From contig NZ_CP094669.1 in NCBI RefSeq assembly GCF_022827545.1, positions 896,001 through 960,000 of the forward strand: 64,000 bases of DNA. The letters are read 5' to 3'. The translations under genes and the position numbers were made by a program. Below are positions 53,621-63,254 of this stretch, piece after piece. The notes under the pieces are model-generated. The model saw only the letters and a program-made list of their open reading frames with translations. It had not been told where the DNA came from and did not search any database. The DNA is from Hymenobacter tibetensis. Lineage in GTDB: Bacteria; Bacteroidota; Bacteroidia; Cytophagales; Hymenobacteraceae. Position 1 is the stretch's first letter. Each line of letters begins with the position of its first letter.

Positions 53621-54664
53621 ATGTTGCTGAATGGCTTGGTTATCAGGCCGGGCGACGAGGTGCAGACGCGGCTGGTGATTTCGCGGCTGCCATCAGGTAC
53701 CGTTATTGATATTCCAGTGCACGTGTATCGGTCGCGCAACCCCGGCCCGACTGTGCTGCTGCTGGCCGGCATGCACGGCGACGAAGTGAACGGGATAGAA
53801 ACTATCCGGCGCTTGATTCGGCGGGAGCAGTTGCGGCCGTTGCGCGGAAGTATCATTGCCATTCCTATTCTCAACATCTACGGCTTTCTGAATTTCAGCC
53901 GCGAGGTGCCGGACGGCAAAGATGTGAACCGCAGCTTTCCTGGCAACCCGCGCGGCTCGTTGGCCAGCCGGGTGGCGCACCGCTTCATGCGCGAAATCAT
54001 GCCCCTGATCGACTACGGCATTGACTTTCATACCGGGGGTGCGGCGCGGTCCAACACGCCCCAAATTCGGTGCCTGCTGCACGAAGACCCGGAAATAGAT
54101 GCCTTGGCCGCTGCTTTTGCGGCTCCATTTACCTTGAACGCCGGGTTGCGGCCGGGGTCGTTGCGTGAAGCTGCTATGCAGCAGGGCCGGCGCATTATCG
54201 TGTACGAAACCGGAGAGTCGTTGCGGCTTGATGAAATTGGTATTGAGTTAGCTACTGCGGGTACGTTCCGGGTGCTGCAATACTTGGGAATGGCCGCGGC
54301 TGCCACTCCGCCCGAGCACCCAGGGGTAGTGTGCGTCCGCTCCACGTGGTTGCGGGCCCGGTACGCAGGGCTGTTTCGCAGCTTTGTGCGCAACGGCGAC
54401 TATGTGGAGAAGGGGCATGTGTACGGCTCGGTGGCCGACCCCTACGGCGAAACGGCGGTGCGGCTGGAGTCGCCGGTGGCAGGCTATATCATCGGCCTCA
54501 ACCATATGCCCGTCGTCAACCAGGGTGATGCGCTGGTGCATGTGGGGCGCGTAGATGCCGCTCCTAGCCGCTCTGATCTGGCTCCGCCTTTCGATGAAAA
54601 GCCCCACAAAGAGCCGGAGCCCGACGCCGATGATCCGGAATTAGACGAAGACGAGGCGCATTAG
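53621..54664 (+). CDS. AstE/ASPA-type zinc hydrolase next to rimK
   Basis: A 347-residue zinc-dependent hydrolase of the succinylglutamate desuccinylase / aspartoacylase family (M14-like). Zinc ligands are His52 and Glu55 in 'LAGMHGDEVNGIE' and His137 in 'DYGIDFHTGGAA'. The catalytic Glu is likely in 'IVYETGESLRLDE' near residue 205. The C-terminal part from about 240 is an AstE-type beta domain ('RARYAGLFRSFVRNGDYVEK', 'GYIIGLNHMPVVNQGDAL') with an acidic tail. It starts 82 bp after rimK. In published gene-neighbourhood studies of ATP-grasp ligases such hydrolases are proposed to remove the ligated residues. Confidence 0.9.
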   Translation: MLLNGLVIRPGDEVQTRLVISRLPSGTVIDIPVHVYRSRNPGPTVLLLAGMHGDEVNGIETIRRLIRREQLRPLRGSIIAIPILNIYGFLNFSREVPDGKDVNRSFPGNPRGSLASRVAHRFMREIMPLIDYGIDFHTGGAARSNTPQIRCLLHEDPEIDALAAAFAAPFTLNAGLRPGSLREAAMQQGRRIIVYETGESLRLDEIGIELATAGTFRVLQYLGMAAAATPPEHPGVVCVRSTWLRARYAGLFRSFVRNGDYVEKGHVYGSVADPYGETAVRLESPVAGYIIGLNHMPVVNQGDALVHVGRVDAAPSRSDLAPPFDEKPHKEPEPDADDPELDEDEAH

Positions 54665-54786
54665 CTGAAGTCTGGATTGGCTACCGAGGTGAGGTACAGC
54701 CGGGCGTTTTTGCTTTTCTTTGAGGCATCGTTAGCTGGTTTTGCGTGTAGAAGCCAGCTGTTTTCGTTTTTTCTCTTGATTCTCGC

Positions 54787-55440
54787 ATGAAAAATTCTGT
54801 GCAACTAGTTCTGAATGTAGTACTGGTTATTGCCGTGGCGGTGCTGTTTTACTTGCATTTCGCCAACAAGCCTGCCGCCGCTCCAACTCGCAAAGCACCT
54901 ACCGTAGCCGCCATTTCCTCTGACTCGGCGGGCACTGTGGCTACCACTTCTCCCGACGACCTAGCGGCTGTAGCCGATACCGATAAAGTGGCGTACGTGG
55001 AATCCAGCAAGCTGCTCGAAGACTACAAAGGCATGCAGGACGCCCGCAAGGCGTTCGAGGCGAAAGCCAAGCGTTGGGAGGCCCAAAACCAGACCTTGGT
55101 GCGCGGCTTCCAGACGGCCGTGCAGCAGTACCAGAAGCAAGCGGAAAGCCTAACTGCTGAACAGCGTGCTGCCACCGAGCAGAAGCTGCAGGCTCAGCAA
55201 CAGCAAGTAGGGCAGGGGCAGCAAAAGCTACAGCAGCAAGCCCAGGAGGAAGAAGCCAAAATGACCCAAACCGTATTGGAGCGCCTCAACAAGCAAATTG
55301 AAAAATACGGCAAAGCCAATGGGTACCGCCTGATTCTGATTGCGGCCCCGAGCGGCACCATTGCCTACGGCCGCAAGGACCTCGACATCACTCCGCAGGT
55401 ACTTAAATACTTGAACACCGAGTATTCCGCTAAAAAATAA
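54787..55440 (+). CDS. OmpH/Skp-like periplasmic chaperone
   Basis: A 217-residue protein with an N-terminal membrane anchor ('VLNVVLVIAVAVLFYLHFA', residues 8-26), an Ala/Pro/Thr-rich linker and an OmpH-type domain from about residue 72: 'DKVAYVESSKLLEDYKGMQD' followed by a long Gln/Glu/Ala-rich coiled coil and the closing strand 'YRLILIAAPSGTIAYGRKDL'. OmpH/Skp proteins escort unfolded outer-membrane proteins; here the uncleaved anchor would keep it at the inner membrane. It follows the AstE-type gene by 122 bp, probably as a separate unit. Confidence 0.88.
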   Translation: MKNSVQLVLNVVLVIAVAVLFYLHFANKPAAAPTRKAPTVAAISSDSAGTVATTSPDDLAAVADTDKVAYVESSKLLEDYKGMQDARKAFEAKAKRWEAQNQTLVRGFQTAVQQYQKQAESLTAEQRAATEQKLQAQQQQVGQGQQKLQQQAQEEEAKMTQTVLERLNKQIEKYGKANGYRLILIAAPSGTIAYGRKDLDITPQVLKYLNTEYSAKK

Positions 55441-55460
55441 CGGCATTTGTCTTTAGATGG

Positions 55461-55494
55461 TCGCCTGCCTTCCCACTTTGGGAAAGGCAGGCGA
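55461..55494 (+). terminator. terminator after the OmpH-like gene
   Basis: TCGCCTGCCTTCCCA (55461-55475) pairs with TGGGAAAGGCAGGCGA (55479-55494) with one bulge, and TTTGCTTT follows. Confidence 0.88.
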
Positions 55495-55652
55495 TTTGCT
55501 TTACAGCAAACAAGGGTCAATAGCGGGTGTTTAAAACACTAGCTACAGTAGGTATATAACGAAAAAGTTATATTTATCGTCGTTGCGCCTGCACTTATCA
55601 ATTATGCCTTCCCATTTAGGTAAACAGACCCTAGGTAAAACCTTGACAAGAG

Positions 55653-55680
55653 CAAGCAGTCAATGAATCCGGTACCTTTG
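55653..55680 (+). promoter_or_regulatory. promoter of the hybrid kinase gene
   Basis: TTG at 55653-55655, a 17-bp spacer and TACCTTTG at 55673-55680, an exact -7 consensus. The start point near 55687 leaves about 37 nt before the ATG at 55724 but only about 7 nt before the ATG at 55694, which favours 55724. Confidence 0.7.
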
Positions 55681-55723
55681 TTGCTGCGTTTTCATGGTAG
55701 AGTACCTTGTTATAAACGAGAGC

Positions 55724-58700
55724 ATGACGGATCAAGAACAGCGAATTCACGAACTAGAGCAGCAACTGCAAGCTGCAAAAGCTGCTGTCGCAACGGCCGA
55801 GCAGCACCTAGCCACGCTTGCTGATTCTTTGCCGGAAGGGGTGCTGCTATACAACGATGAGGGCACCATTGGCTTCGTCAACCAACAGACCTGTGCGTTG
55901 TTTGACATGGCAGGTCCGGCCTACCAGTGGATCGGCAAAACCTTTACAGCTATACTATCCGCTATGCAAGCGCAAGTACTTGCGCCTGCCGCTTTCAGTA
56001 ATTGGGCTCAAGAAGGTTGGGCCTTCAGGGACTTGCCTGTGTGCACTGAAATGCCGCTCCGTAGCGGCCGCACCGTTCAGATCGACTATATTCCGGTGTG
56101 TGATGGCCAGTCCTTGCCAAACAGCCGCCTGATTTGCTTCCGCGACGTGACGGAGCGCAAGGAAAACGCTCGGCGCCTAAACGAGCAGCGGAATTTCTAC
56201 GAAACCATTCTGGACTTCTTGCCCGGCGAAGCCGCCGTGTATGACGTCGACCACAGGTACCGCTACGTGAATGCCAAAGCCGTAGCCAACCCCGCGGTAC
56301 GCTCCTGGCTGATCGGCAAGACCGATACGGAATACGTGGCGTACCGCCAGCGAGACCCCGAAATAGCGAATCGGCGGCAGCAGTTGCTTGATCAGGCGCT
56401 GGCAGAAGGACAAGTGGTGTGGGAAGAATCGTTTCGGGAGCCCAACGGAGCCATGCGCTACACGCTGCGCCACCTGCACGCCATCCGGGGCGGCGACGGG
56501 CAGGCCCGGATGCTCATTGGCTATGGCACCGACATTACACAGCGCTATAAAGCGGAAAAACACATCCGGGCGTTGTTTGCGGCTTTGCCGGATACTATTC
56601 TGGTGGTGGGGCCTGAGGGGCAGGTGCGGGATGCCAAGCTTGGCGACACACCTCTGCTTCTGCCGGAAGCCGCCCTGGCGGGGGCTAACTTGCAACAAGT
56701 GCTACCCGGTTCGGCGCGCGGACCGCTGTTGCCTTGTTTAGAGCAAGTGCAGGCCACTGGCCAGCCGGGAGCCTGCACGTTTGAGATGCGCGCCGACGAC
56801 AACTCGGTTTCCTATCACGCGGCTCGACTAGTATCTTTGCCCGACGACCAAGCCGTACTCATTATTCTGCAGAACGTAACCACCCAGGAGCGTACCCGGC
56901 GTGAGTTGGCGGAAAATCAAGAGTTTATTCGGCAGGTGGTAGAAGTGAGCCCCACGTTGGTTCACGTTCGAAACGAGGCCAACCAGATCATCCTGAGCAA
57001 TAAGGCCTTCGATGACTTCATGCAGAACATGCAGCACTTGGCCGTAATCAAAGGCCAGGCGCAGACCGAAGACCAAAGCGAGGCCGTGCAGGTAGAACTA
57101 GCCCGCATTCATCATGTGTTCAAGCACGTGATGACCACACGCGAGGAGCTCAACTACGAATCCTCGTTTACGCTTCCGAACGGGCAAGTGAAGTGGCTAC
57201 AATCCACGAAACGGCCTTTGGTTCGTAGCGACGGCTCACTCAACGTGCTAACGGTGGGCAATGAGATTACCGAAATCAAGCAAGCGCGCCAAGGGCTGGA
57301 AAGCAGTGAGAAAAAGTACCGCGACCTGGTGTACTACTCGCAAGGCCTGATCTGCACGCATGATCTGGAAGGGAATATGCTGTCCGTTAACCCGGCTATT
57401 GAGAGGCTGATGGGTTTGCCCGCTCACGAGCTGGTAGGCCGGAACCTGCGGGAAGTGGTGCCTTCTAATTATTTGCCGCAGCTGCAGGAATATCTGGCTG
57501 GTTTCGCGCAGCAACCGGGGCAGCGTAGCATCATGGCCTTGATTACGCGTCGGGGAGAACGGCGCTATTTGCAATACAACAACTACCAGGTAAAAGAAAC
57601 AGACCAGGTATCGTACGTGGTGGCCTCGGCCTACGACATCACGGAAAGCGTGCTGACGGAACGAGAGCTGCGCCAGGCCAAGCGGGAAGTAGAGGAAAGC
57701 GCCCGCGCCAAAGACAACTTTCTGGCCAGCATGAGCCACGAAATTCGGACGCCGCTCAACGGGGTGCTCGGAATGGCTGCGCTGCTTACCAAAACAAATC
57801 TTGACGCGCAGCAGCGAGAATTGCTTGATACCATCAATCACTCGGGGCAGCACTTGCTGGCCGTGGTGAACGATGTGCTGGATATGGCCAAGATTACGGC
57901 AGGGCAGCTAGAGCTGGAGCACACCGCCTTCGACCTGTGGGCTTCCGTGCAGAATGCCGTGCAAACCATGATGTACGTGGCCGAAGCAAAAGGTCTGTAC
58001 TTGTCGGTTGTCCCGCTCTCGATTCAGCCGCCTTTCGTCCTCGGCGACTCGCACCGCCTCACCCAAGTGCTGCTCAACTTGCTTTCCAACGCCATCAAGT
58101 TCACAGAGTACGGCAGCGTCACGCTCGGCGGCGACGTGCTCCACGACACCCCCGAACAGGTAACGATTCGGTTTTGGGTGCGCGACACGGGCATTGGCAT
58201 ACCGCTGGATATGCAGCAGCACATCTTTGGGGCATTTACCCAGGCCAGCACCGATACCACTCGGCGGTTCGGTGGCTCGGGGCTGGGCTTGGCCATCAGC
58301 CAGCACTTGGTGCAGCTCATGGGGGGCACTATTCTCGTGGATAGCCTGCCCAACCGAGGGAGCACCTTCTCGTTTGCTGTTACGTTGGCTCGTACTTCCG
58401 AAGTGCCATTGCGCGGCCTCAAAGCAATAGAACAGCCAGGGCTAGCCCAATTGCGCGTGCTGCTGGCCGAAGACAACCGCATCAATCAGCGCATTTCCAC
58501 CCTGATGCTACAACCCCGGGGCGTGATAGTGGACTGTGCCAGCAACGGACCGGAAGCTCTAACGCTGTTCAACGAGCAGCTCTACGATGTGGTGCTGATG
58601 GATATTCAGATGCCCGGCATGAGCGGCGTGGAAGTAACCACTGCCATTCGCCGGCACCCAGACCCGCGCCGCGCCAATGTGCCCATTATTGCGCTAACGG

Positions 58701-59203
58701 CCAACGCCCTCCGCCGCGACCAAGAACGGTACTTGGCGGCGGGTATGAATGCCTGCCTGATCAAGCCCTTTGAAGAGCAGCAGCTGCACCAAACCATAGT
58801 CAGCGTACTGAATGGTACGCCGCTGCCCATACTACCAGCCGCCGCTTTGCCAGTTGCGGAAGCTACTTCCGAGGAACTCTACGATCTGGCTTTTCTGGAG
58901 GCTTCAGCCAACGGCAATGTGCATTTTGTGGAACGCATGCTGGATGTGTTTCTGCAGGAAATGCCGGCTTCCATGGAGGCGTTGCACCAGGCGGTAGCCG
59001 CCAATAATTGGCCGGCTGTTGGACGAGTGGCGCACAGCATAAAGCCAACTGTGTTGCTGCTGCGCATAGCAGGTGGCGCAGCAGCCATTCAAACCTTGGA
59101 AAACGTTGCTACCAAGTCAAGCGTAGCCAAGGAGACGGCCGTGTTTCTCTGCAAGCAATTGCAGCTAACGTGTGAGAGTATCGGCGCGCTACGTCACAAG
59201 TAG
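55724..59203 (+). CDS. hybrid sensor histidine kinase with PAS repeats, receiver and Hpt
   Basis: A 1159-residue cytoplasmic hybrid kinase without membrane spans. It begins with a short coiled coil, then about five PAS-type sensor domains (roughly residues 35-645), HisKA with phospho-acceptor His672 in 'SMSHEIRTPLNGVL', and HATPase_c (about 775-890) with 'LLNLLSNAIKFTEYG' and 'GSGLGLAISQHLVQLMGG'. A receiver follows (about 925-1040) with Asp960 in 'VVLMDIQMPGMSG', and a C-terminal Hpt domain (about 1065-1159) has His1104 in 'VAHSIKPTVLLL'. All phosphorelay steps are thus in one chain. No output regulator is adjacent. The longer frame from 55694 adds ten residues. Confidence 0.95.
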   Translation: MTDQEQRIHELEQQLQAAKAAVATAEQHLATLADSLPEGVLLYNDEGTIGFVNQQTCALFDMAGPAYQWIGKTFTAILSAMQAQVLAPAAFSNWAQEGWAFRDLPVCTEMPLRSGRTVQIDYIPVCDGQSLPNSRLICFRDVTERKENARRLNEQRNFYETILDFLPGEAAVYDVDHRYRYVNAKAVANPAVRSWLIGKTDTEYVAYRQRDPEIANRRQQLLDQALAEGQVVWEESFREPNGAMRYTLRHLHAIRGGDGQARMLIGYGTDITQRYKAEKHIRALFAALPDTILVVGPEGQVRDAKLGDTPLLLPEAALAGANLQQVLPGSARGPLLPCLEQVQATGQPGACTFEMRADDNSVSYHAARLVSLPDDQAVLIILQNVTTQERTRRELAENQEFIRQVVEVSPTLVHVRNEANQIILSNKAFDDFMQNMQHLAVIKGQAQTEDQSEAVQVELARIHHVFKHVMTTREELNYESSFTLPNGQVKWLQSTKRPLVRSDGSLNVLTVGNEITEIKQARQGLESSEKKYRDLVYYSQGLICTHDLEGNMLSVNPAIERLMGLPAHELVGRNLREVVPSNYLPQLQEYLAGFAQQPGQRSIMALITRRGERRYLQYNNYQVKETDQVSYVVASAYDITESVLTERELRQAKREVEESARAKDNFLASMSHEIRTPLNGVLGMAALLTKTNLDAQQRELLDTINHSGQHLLAVVNDVLDMAKITAGQLELEHTAFDLWASVQNAVQTMMYVAEAKGLYLSVVPLSIQPPFVLGDSHRLTQVLLNLLSNAIKFTEYGSVTLGGDVLHDTPEQVTIRFWVRDTGIGIPLDMQQHIFGAFTQASTDTTRRFGGSGLGLAISQHLVQLMGGTILVDSLPNRGSTFSFAVTLARTSEVPLRGLKAIEQPGLAQLRVLLAEDNRINQRISTLMLQPRGVIVDCASNGPEALTLFNEQLYDVVLMDIQMPGMSGVEVTTAIRRHPDPRRANVPIIALTANALRRDQERYLAAGMNACLIKPFEEQQLHQTIVSVLNGTPLPILPAAALPVAEATSEELYDLAFLEASANGNVHFVERMLDVFLQEMPASMEALHQAVAANNWPAVGRVAHSIKPTVLLLRIAGGAAAIQTLENVATKSSVAKETAVFLCKQLQLTCESIGALRHK

Positions 59204-59571
59204 AGCCGGCAGTGCTCCAGACTGCTTTTGAAGTGTACCAAGCTTGTCTGGCCCTTTCCCTCTAAAGACCCTGTGAAGGGTGAGCAGCTCCTGTTGGTAC
59301 GGGCAGAGTGTAACTACTTAAGAACAAGCTGCACTGCGGCACTGCCGGCCGCATACATGCATCCCTATGCACACGCTGGGACTAGGCTTGGCGTGTTCAG
59401 CAAAAGGCGGCGCCACTGGAAGGATGACTGCAAGGCGCGGCTACTTCTTGGTGCTATCCAGCCAACCTTTGCTGCACTACTGGCCTCTACTATATACGTG
59501 AAAAGGTATTTTAAGCGTTCGGCTTTCAACTACTCGACGATTACAAGTGCCACTATTCTCTACTACTATCT
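59204..59571. other. 368-bp gap, nothing identified
   Basis: An open frame of 115 codons crosses it from 59228 but runs into the TonB receptor start and has no family or signal character, so I treat it as chance. No exact -7 box or terminator was found; the receptor promoter is therefore not located. Confidence 0.5.
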
Positions 59572-61968
59572 ATGAAACCAGCTTTCCGCGCTGTAGTACT
59601 ACCCTTGTTTCTGGGGGGGCCGCTTGCTGCACGTGCGCAGCAACCTGTTGCTCCCTCCAAAATCACCATCAGTGGCTATGTCCGCGATGCGGCGACCGGT
59701 GAAAACCTGATTGGGGTAGCGGTAGTGAATCCTGGCACGGGGCAGGGCACTGCCACCAATACCTACGGCTTCTACTCGCTTACCCTGCCCGCAACCGATT
59801 CCGTGCGGCTGGTAGCCAGCTACCTCGGCTACGAGCGGCTTCGGTGGGCCGCCGCTACCACCCGCAACGTCGCGCACGATTTCCGGCTGCGGGCCGCCAG
59901 CAGTGAGCTAGCCGGAGTGGAGGTAGTCGGCAACCGGCAGGAGCGCATAGAGCAGAGCACCCGCATGGGCACCATCAATGTACCGATAGCGCAAATCAAG
60001 AACCTGCCCAAACTATTCGGCGAAACCGACGTGCTGAAGGTGCTGCAACTACTGCCAGGGGTACAAAGCGGCGGCGAAGGGCAGAGCGGCCTTTACGTGC
60101 GCGGTGGCTCCCCCGACCAGAACCTGATTCTGCTCGACGGTACGCCCGTGTACAATGCAGCCCACTTGTTCGGTTTCTTCTCAGTGTTCAATGCCGATGC
60201 CCTCAACAACGTGGAGTTGATTAAAGGCGGCTTTCCGGCGCGGTACGGCGGGCGCCTGTCGTCGGTGCTAGATATTTCGATGAAGGAAGGCAATATGCAG
60301 GAGTTCCACGGCGAAGGCGCTATTGGAATTGTGGCCTCCAAAATCACTTTGGAAGGCCCCATCAAGAAGGACACCGCCTCGTTCATTATCTCGGCCCGCC
60401 GGACCTACCTTGATGTGCTGGCACAGCCGTTCATCAAGTCTCAACTCTCGGCGGAAGGCACTAGAGGGTCGGTCGGCTATTTCTTCCACGACCTCAATGC
60501 CAAGCTGAACTGGAAGGTGAGTAGCCGCGACCGGCTGTACTTAAGCGCCTATACTGGCTACGACAAGTTTTACGCCCGCATCCGCGACAAAGACGAAGGT
60601 GCCGAAAACTACAGCCGCACTGATGGCAACCTAGGGTGGGGCAACCTTACGTCGGGCCTGCGCTGGAACCACATCGTGAACGACCAACTGTTCATGAACA
60701 CCCATCTCACCTACAGCAAATACCAGTTCAACGTGGGAGCGGGGGAGGAGCGGCGCTACAATAACCAAGGCGACGTGCGCACCGACAAGTTTTCGTTGCG
60801 CTACTTTTCCAACATCCGCGACTTCAGCCTGAAAACGGATTTCGACTATACGCCCACGCCCGACCACTACATCCGGTTTGGTGGGCAATATATTCTGCAT
60901 TCATTCCGGCCCGGTGCCCTCACCGCCAAAGACAACGCCAGCGACCTGGAAAGCCAGTTGAACTCAGGCAACCGCACCATGGCCAGCGAGGTGGGGCTTT
61001 ACGCCGAAGACGACTACCGCCTCACCGACCGCCTGAAAGTGAACGGTGGCCTGCGCCTAAACGGGTTTCTGGTGGAAGGCAAGTTCTACCCGAGCGTGGA
61101 ACCGCGCCTAGCAGCTCGTTTTCTGCTCACCGAGGAATGGGCGTTGAAAGCTTCCTATGCCCGTACCACGCAGTTTATCCACCTGCTCACCAACAGCGGA
61201 ATAGGCCTGCCTACCGACCTGTGGGTGCCCGCCACCAAACAAATCAAGCCCCAACGGGCGCAGCAGGTTAGCGTGGGCGCCGCTCGCACCTTGCGTTTCA
61301 AGGACGAGGATTACGAAGTCAGCTTCGAGAGCTACTACAAGCCCATGCGCAACTTGGTGGAGTACCGGGAGGGCGCTAGCTTCCTGGGCACCGTGGACAG
61401 CGACTGGGAAAGCAAAGTGACCAGCGGCAACGGCTGGGCCTACGGCGGCGAGTTCTTCGTGCAAAAGAAGTCGGGCCGCACCACCGGCTGGATTGGCTAC
61501 ACGCTGGCCTGGAGCAACCGCCGCTTCCCCGACCTCAACCAGGGCCGCATCTTCCCTTATAAGTACGACCGGCGCCACGACGTTTCAGTGGTGGCCATCC
61601 ATCGGTTTAGTCCCACCTTCACGCTGTCGGGTACGTGGGTCTACGGCACCGGCAACGCCACCACGTTGTCGCAGGGACGGTTTACGCTGGGTGGCTACGA
61701 CCAGTTCGACGACTACGGGGAGCGGAACTCGTACCGCATGGCGGCTTACCACCGCTTCGACCTCGACCTAAGCAAAACCAAGAAAAAGAAGTGGGGCGAG
61801 GTGGTGAACAGCTTCTCGATTTACAACGTGTACAGCCGTCGCAACCCCTATTATCTCTATTTCGACCCAGGGTATACCGATTATCAGGGCAACGAGGTGA
61901 AGCCAGTGTATCGCCAGATTTCGCTGTTCCCCATCATTCCTTCTTTCAGCAAAGCCTTCAAATTCTAA
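59572..61968 (+). CDS. TonB-dependent outer-membrane receptor
   Basis: A 798-residue outer-membrane transporter. Residues 1-23 form a signal peptide. Residues about 28-115 are the CarboxypepD_reg-like domain ('KITISGYVRDAATGENLIG') common in Bacteroidota receptors. The plug (about 130-245) shows 'VLKVLQLLPGVQSGGEGQSG' and 'LYVRGGSPDQNLILLDGTPV', followed by 'FPARYGGRLSSVLDI'. The rest is the 22-stranded barrel, ending with aromatic residues ('SLFPIIPSFSKAFKF'), as required for outer-membrane insertion. It is 43 bp before a DUF4249 lipoprotein gene, its usual partner. The substrate is unknown. Confidence 0.94.
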   Translation: MKPAFRAVVLPLFLGGPLAARAQQPVAPSKITISGYVRDAATGENLIGVAVVNPGTGQGTATNTYGFYSLTLPATDSVRLVASYLGYERLRWAAATTRNVAHDFRLRAASSELAGVEVVGNRQERIEQSTRMGTINVPIAQIKNLPKLFGETDVLKVLQLLPGVQSGGEGQSGLYVRGGSPDQNLILLDGTPVYNAAHLFGFFSVFNADALNNVELIKGGFPARYGGRLSSVLDISMKEGNMQEFHGEGAIGIVASKITLEGPIKKDTASFIISARRTYLDVLAQPFIKSQLSAEGTRGSVGYFFHDLNAKLNWKVSSRDRLYLSAYTGYDKFYARIRDKDEGAENYSRTDGNLGWGNLTSGLRWNHIVNDQLFMNTHLTYSKYQFNVGAGEERRYNNQGDVRTDKFSLRYFSNIRDFSLKTDFDYTPTPDHYIRFGGQYILHSFRPGALTAKDNASDLESQLNSGNRTMASEVGLYAEDDYRLTDRLKVNGGLRLNGFLVEGKFYPSVEPRLAARFLLTEEWALKASYARTTQFIHLLTNSGIGLPTDLWVPATKQIKPQRAQQVSVGAARTLRFKDEDYEVSFESYYKPMRNLVEYREGASFLGTVDSDWESKVTSGNGWAYGGEFFVQKKSGRTTGWIGYTLAWSNRRFPDLNQGRIFPYKYDRRHDVSVVAIHRFSPTFTLSGTWVYGTGNATTLSQGRFTLGGYDQFDDYGERNSYRMAAYHRFDLDLSKTKKKKWGEVVNSFSIYNVYSRRNPYYLYFDPGYTDYQGNEVKPVYRQISLFPIIPSFSKAFKF

Positions 61969-62011
61969 ACACCGATTTGCAGTGCATATAACCGGCTATT
62001 TCCTGCTTGAT

Positions 62012-63010
62012 ATGAAACAAGTGCCTATCCTCTGCTTACTAGGGGCATTGGTTTTCAGCAGCTGCGAAACCATTGTGGAAGTGGATACCCCGCCGCACAC
62101 GCCTCGGCTGGCCCTTACCTACACCCTCAGCAACCAGGCTCCGACAGCCGAGTACCAAAAGTTCTTCACTGGACGCGAACTGTTTGTGAGCGTAAGCCAA
62201 GGCGTGTTGGAAGTGAAACAACCCGCTGGCCGCGGCGACGCTAGTGTGGAACTGATAAACGAAGCCGGGCAGACGGTGGAGCAGTTCCGGTCCAAGGCCC
62301 GGCAAGGCCATAACTACACCACTGGCCGGCCCGATAGTGTGTATGGCTATTATGTGCCGGTGCGCGGGTTTGTGGGGGAACCGGGCCGCACGTACACCCT
62401 GCGCGCCGCAGTACCAGGTATCGAGGCAGTGGAAGCAACGCTGACAATGCCAACACGCGCCACTATTGAAACGGGTAGCTACGTCTCATCTACCCCGCCA
62501 AGTCCATTCATTAGGGGTACTGCCGGCCGCCTCACGTGTAGCATCCTCGACAACGTCGCTACCACTGATTACTATATAGCTCACGCCCGTGTGCTGGACC
62601 GTAACGGAACGTATTGGGGCTATATACGGTTGGACTACAACAGCAACAACGGCAACAATTCCGAGATAAATCTAAACCGATTCCAGCTCTCTGAAGGCAG
62701 CAACCTCTACAGCCAGTCGCCCTTCAGCGACGCTGGTGGTAACGGGCAGCGCCTCAACCTCAGCAACGATATCTTGATGCAGTACGACGGCAGCTACGGC
62801 CCCGGCGGCACCTACCCGGAGCCGGGTTTCATTGAAGTCATCGTGGGCACCATTACACCCGACACGTATCGTTTCTACCAGTCGCTAAACCGCTACTACG
62901 ACACCGACGGTAATCCTTTTGCCGAGCCAGCACCGCTGTTTTCCAACATGCGTCCCGGATACGGCCTGTTCGGCGGGGCCACCGATGCCACCTACCGGAT
63001 TCCACTGTAA
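62012..63010 (+). CDS. DUF4249 lipoprotein, TonB receptor partner
   Basis: A 332-residue lipoprotein. The signal ends 'ALVFSSCETIVEVD' with Cys18 as the lipidation site, and the T-I-V-E-V-D segment right after is the DUF4249 signature. The mature part is beta-rich with an early 'YTLSNQAPTAEYQKFFTGRE', and the C-terminal 'LFSNMRPGYGLFGGATDATY' segment is also family-typical. These lipoproteins occur next to TonB receptors and probably form a lid or ligand-binding partner at the surface, by analogy with SusD. In-frame start at 61982 is rejected as it precedes the signal. Confidence 0.9.
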   Translation: MKQVPILCLLGALVFSSCETIVEVDTPPHTPRLALTYTLSNQAPTAEYQKFFTGRELFVSVSQGVLEVKQPAGRGDASVELINEAGQTVEQFRSKARQGHNYTTGRPDSVYGYYVPVRGFVGEPGRTYTLRAAVPGIEAVEATLTMPTRATIETGSYVSSTPPSPFIRGTAGRLTCSILDNVATTDYYIAHARVLDRNGTYWGYIRLDYNSNNGNNSEINLNRFQLSEGSNLYSQSPFSDAGGNGQRLNLSNDILMQYDGSYGPGGTYPEPGFIEVIVGTITPDTYRFYQSLNRYYDTDGNPFAEPAPLFSNMRPGYGLFGGATDATYRIPL

Positions 63011-63254
63011 AAGAGCTCTGTTGTTTCCTGCTCCTTCGACGTTCCGCACAGCAAGTAGCTAGTAGGAATAACAGGTGACAAACACGGTGGGGCGGCACAC
63101 CCTCAACAGAGAATTGCTCCCGCATTTCAGGTATGGTTCGCGCTGACCAACAAGCTGCTATATAGTTTTTTTGACTGAATGCGATTAAACTTTGGGATAA
63201 TTTTTGCGTCTAACCAATAGTGCGGGTCCAGGTTGTGGCCCGCCGCTATTGACT

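Noticed and set aside
59228..59571. 115-codon ORF before the TonB receptor
   Set aside because: No recognisable protein character and it overlaps the receptor start in another frame.
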